Assembly (NCBI RefSeq): GCF_900142365.1
Contig: NZ_FRAP01000004.1
Coordinates: 124,001 to 188,000, forward strand
Length of the DNA stretch: 64,000 bases
DNA from: Pseudonocardia thermophila
Lineage (GTDB): Bacteria > Actinomycetota > Actinomycetes > Mycobacteriales > Pseudonocardiaceae
Direction: 5' to 3'
Below, piece after piece: positions 62,607 to 64,000 of this stretch. Within the stretch, counting starts at the first letter, position 1, and the number at the start of each line of letters is the position of its first letter. The position numbers were made by a program, and so were the translations under genes. The notes under the pieces are model-generated. The model was not told the origin of the DNA, did no database searches, and saw only the letters and a program-made list of their open reading frames with translations.

Positions 62607-64000
62607 ATGGCCTTCACCGTCCAGATGCCCGCCCTCGGGGAGAGCGTGACCGAGGGGACCGTCACCCGCTGGCTCAAGCAGGAGGGTGACACGGTCGAGG
62701 TCGACGAGCCGTTGCTCGAGGTCTCGACCGACAAGGTGGACACCGAGATCCCCTCGCCCGTCGCCGGCGTGCTGCAGCGCATCGTCGCGGCCGAGGACGA
62801 GACCGTCGAGGTCGGCGGCGACCTCGCCGTGATCGCGGACGCGAGCGACGAGCCCGTCGACACCCCGGCCCCGCAGGCCGCTGCGCCCGCCACCGAGGCG
62901 GCCGACGACACCGCAGAGGACACCGAGGAGCAGACGGAGGTCGAGCCCGCCCCGGCCGACGCGCCCGCGCCGCGACCCACCCCGGCCGCTGCTGCCCCGG
63001 CCGGTGGCTCCGGTGGCGGCGCCCGCACCCCGGTGACGATGCCCGCGCTCGGCGAGAGCGTCACCGAGGGCACGGTCACCCGCTGGCTCAAGCAGGTCGG
63101 CGACACCGTCGCCGTCGACGAGCCGCTGCTGGAGGTCTCGACCGACAAGGTCGACACCGAGATCCCCTCCCCGGTCGCCGGCACGCTGCTGGAGATCACC
63201 GCCCAGGAGGACGAGACCGTCGAGGTCGGCGCGCAGCTCGCCGTCATCGGCGACGCCGACGCCGCGCCCGCCGCGCCCGAGCCCGCGCCCTCGGCCCCCG
63301 AGCCCGAGGCGCCGAAGGCCGAGCCGGAGCCGGAACCCGAGCAGGAGGCGCCCGCTGCGCCCGAGGCGGAGCCGGCCGCTCCTGCTCCCGCCCCGGCTGC
63401 GCCCGCTGCCCCGGCCGCGGAGGAGCCCGCCGAGGAGCCGTCCTCGGGCGGCGCCCCGTACGTCACCCCACTGGTGCGCAAGCTCGCCGCCGAGCACGGC
63501 GTGGACCTCTCGACGATCAAGGGCTCCGGTGTCGGCGGCCGCATCCGCAAGCAGGACGTGCTGGCCGCGGCCGAGGCCAAGAAGGCGGCGGCCGCTCCGA
63601 CACCGGCCGAGACCCCGGCGGCGCCCGCTGCGGCTCCTCCTGCTGCCCCCGCAGCCGCTGCGGCGCCGCGTGCCCCGCAGGCCGTGCCGAAGCCGGCCGA
63701 CGGCGGCCCGCAGCCGGGCACCACGGTGAAGATGTCGCGGCTGCGCCAGATCATCGCGGAGCGGATGAGCGAGTCCCTGCGGGTGTCGGCGCAGCTGACC
63801 ACCGTGCAGCAGGTCGACGTCACCCGGATCGCCGCGCTGCGGGCGAAGGCGAAGGCGGAGTTCGAGCGCCGCGAAGGGGTGAAGCTGACCTTCCTGCCGT
63901 TCTTCGCGAAGGCCGCGATCGAGGCGCTGAAGGCGTTCCCTCAGGTCAACGCGTCGATCAACGAGGAGACGAAGGAGGTCACCTACCACGACTCAGTCCA
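62607..64000 (+). CDS. sucB: Dihydrolipoamide acyltransferase (E2), C-terminus cut by window edge
   Basis: ATG 62607 with AGGACAGGAG upstream; 464 residues are visible. Two lipoyl domains (about 1-80 and 143-220), each with the lipoylated Lys in [13 protein letters not shown]. They are joined and followed by long Ala/Pro/Glu linkers. A peripheral subunit-binding domain comes next ([24 protein letters not shown]..., about 290-325). The catalytic domain opens at [16 protein letters not shown] and is cut before its active-site His. Orthologue of mycobacterial DlaT (Rv2215), which also has two lipoyl domains and serves the 2-oxoacid dehydrogenase complexes. Confidence 0.96.
   Translation, partial: MAFTVQMPALGESVTEGTVTRWLKQEGDTVEVDEPLLEVSTDKVDTEIPSPVAGVLQRIVAAEDETVEVGGDLAVIADASDEPVDTPAPQAAAPATEAADDTAEDTEEQTEVEPAPADAPAPRPTPAAAAPAGGSGGGARTPVTMPALGESVTEGTVTRWLKQVGDTVAVDEPLLEVSTDKVDTEIPSPVAGTLLEITAQEDETVEVGAQLAVIGDADAAPAAPEPAPSAPEPEAPKAEPEPEPEQEAPAAPEAEPAAPAPAPAAPAAPAAEEPAEEPSSGGAPYVTPLVRKLAAEHGVDLSTIKGSGVGGRIRKQDVLAAAEAKKAAAAPTPAETPAAPAAAPPAAPAAAAAPRAPQAVPKPADGGPQPGTTVKMSRLRQIIAERMSESLRVSAQLTTVQQVDVTRIAALRAKAKAEFERREGVKLTFLPFFAKAAIEALKAFPQVNASINEETKEVTYHDSV

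Overview
The window is very high-GC actinobacterial DNA, with GTG/ATG/TTG starts, dense short-spaced genes and ATGA/GTGA overlaps. An SsgB-type sporulation/division regulator, a PGPGW (TIGR02611) membrane protein, a cytochrome c oxidase ctaC/ctaF pair and an M. tuberculosis-like gene order point to the Actinomycetia. The family mix suggests Pseudonocardiales, probably Pseudonocardia or a close relative; the genus is inference.

Region 1 (1-8042, minus strand) is the accessory part: three translationally coupled genes. They encode a 1266-aa NERD nuclease-like / pseudokinase / Ser-Thr kinase / P-loop ATPase fusion, a 551-aa protein of unknown function, and a very large protein that runs off the left edge. 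The layout recalls the kinase-plus-ATPase modules of anti-phage systems (PglW of BREX/Pgl, MAD6-7-8 of the methylation-associated defence system, DptFGH of phosphorothioation-dependent restriction). It matches none of them exactly as far as can be judged without a search. Divergent from it (8418-10226) is a DEDDh exonuclease / BRCT / TerD fusion.

Region 2 (10.5-16 kb) holds an AAHS-type MFS transporter, an amidase preceded by a decayed fragment of an amidase 5' end, an excalibur-domain protein, a peptidoglycan-binding membrane protein and a truncated, degenerate AMP-binding synthetase that ends in a 15-bp tandem repeat. Region 3 (16-20.4 kb) holds tRNA-Val(CAC), the PGPGW protein, ssgB, a tRNA Gly-Cys-Val(GAC) cluster with a terminator, an FAD monooxygenase, a PrmC-like methyltransferase and a zinc-free L31 under a Zur-like box.

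Region 4 (20.4-41 kb) is metabolic and transport: a metallophosphoesterase, a frameshifted APH kinase, a P450, a phosphotransferase, a DoxX protein, ppgK-pgi (polyphosphate-driven glucose phosphorylation then isomerisation), a PAP2 phosphatase, an NHLRC2-like protein, a frameshifted DUF1707 protein, a NarL-type two-component pair, an enoyl-CoA hydratase, an O-methyltransferase, a MacB/MacA-type export operon and an acyl-CoA dehydrogenase.

Region 5 (41-64 kb) follows the M. tuberculosis order ctaF-ctaC-asnB-adoK-erpA-glycerate kinase-DUF3043-cobT-cobS-ilvE-pepA-dlaT. It is interrupted by lineage-specific insertions: three DUF574 methyltransferase domains, a His-rich methyltransferase with an AraC regulator, and a SRPBCC/TetR/permease group.

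Three near-identical palindromes (29.1, 40.9 and 55.1 kb) and two GCGAGTC-core repeat islands (52.3-52.7 and 60.2-60.7 kb) are intergenic repeat families. Two genes carry single-base frameshifts in homopolymer G/C runs, so sequencing error must be considered for both.
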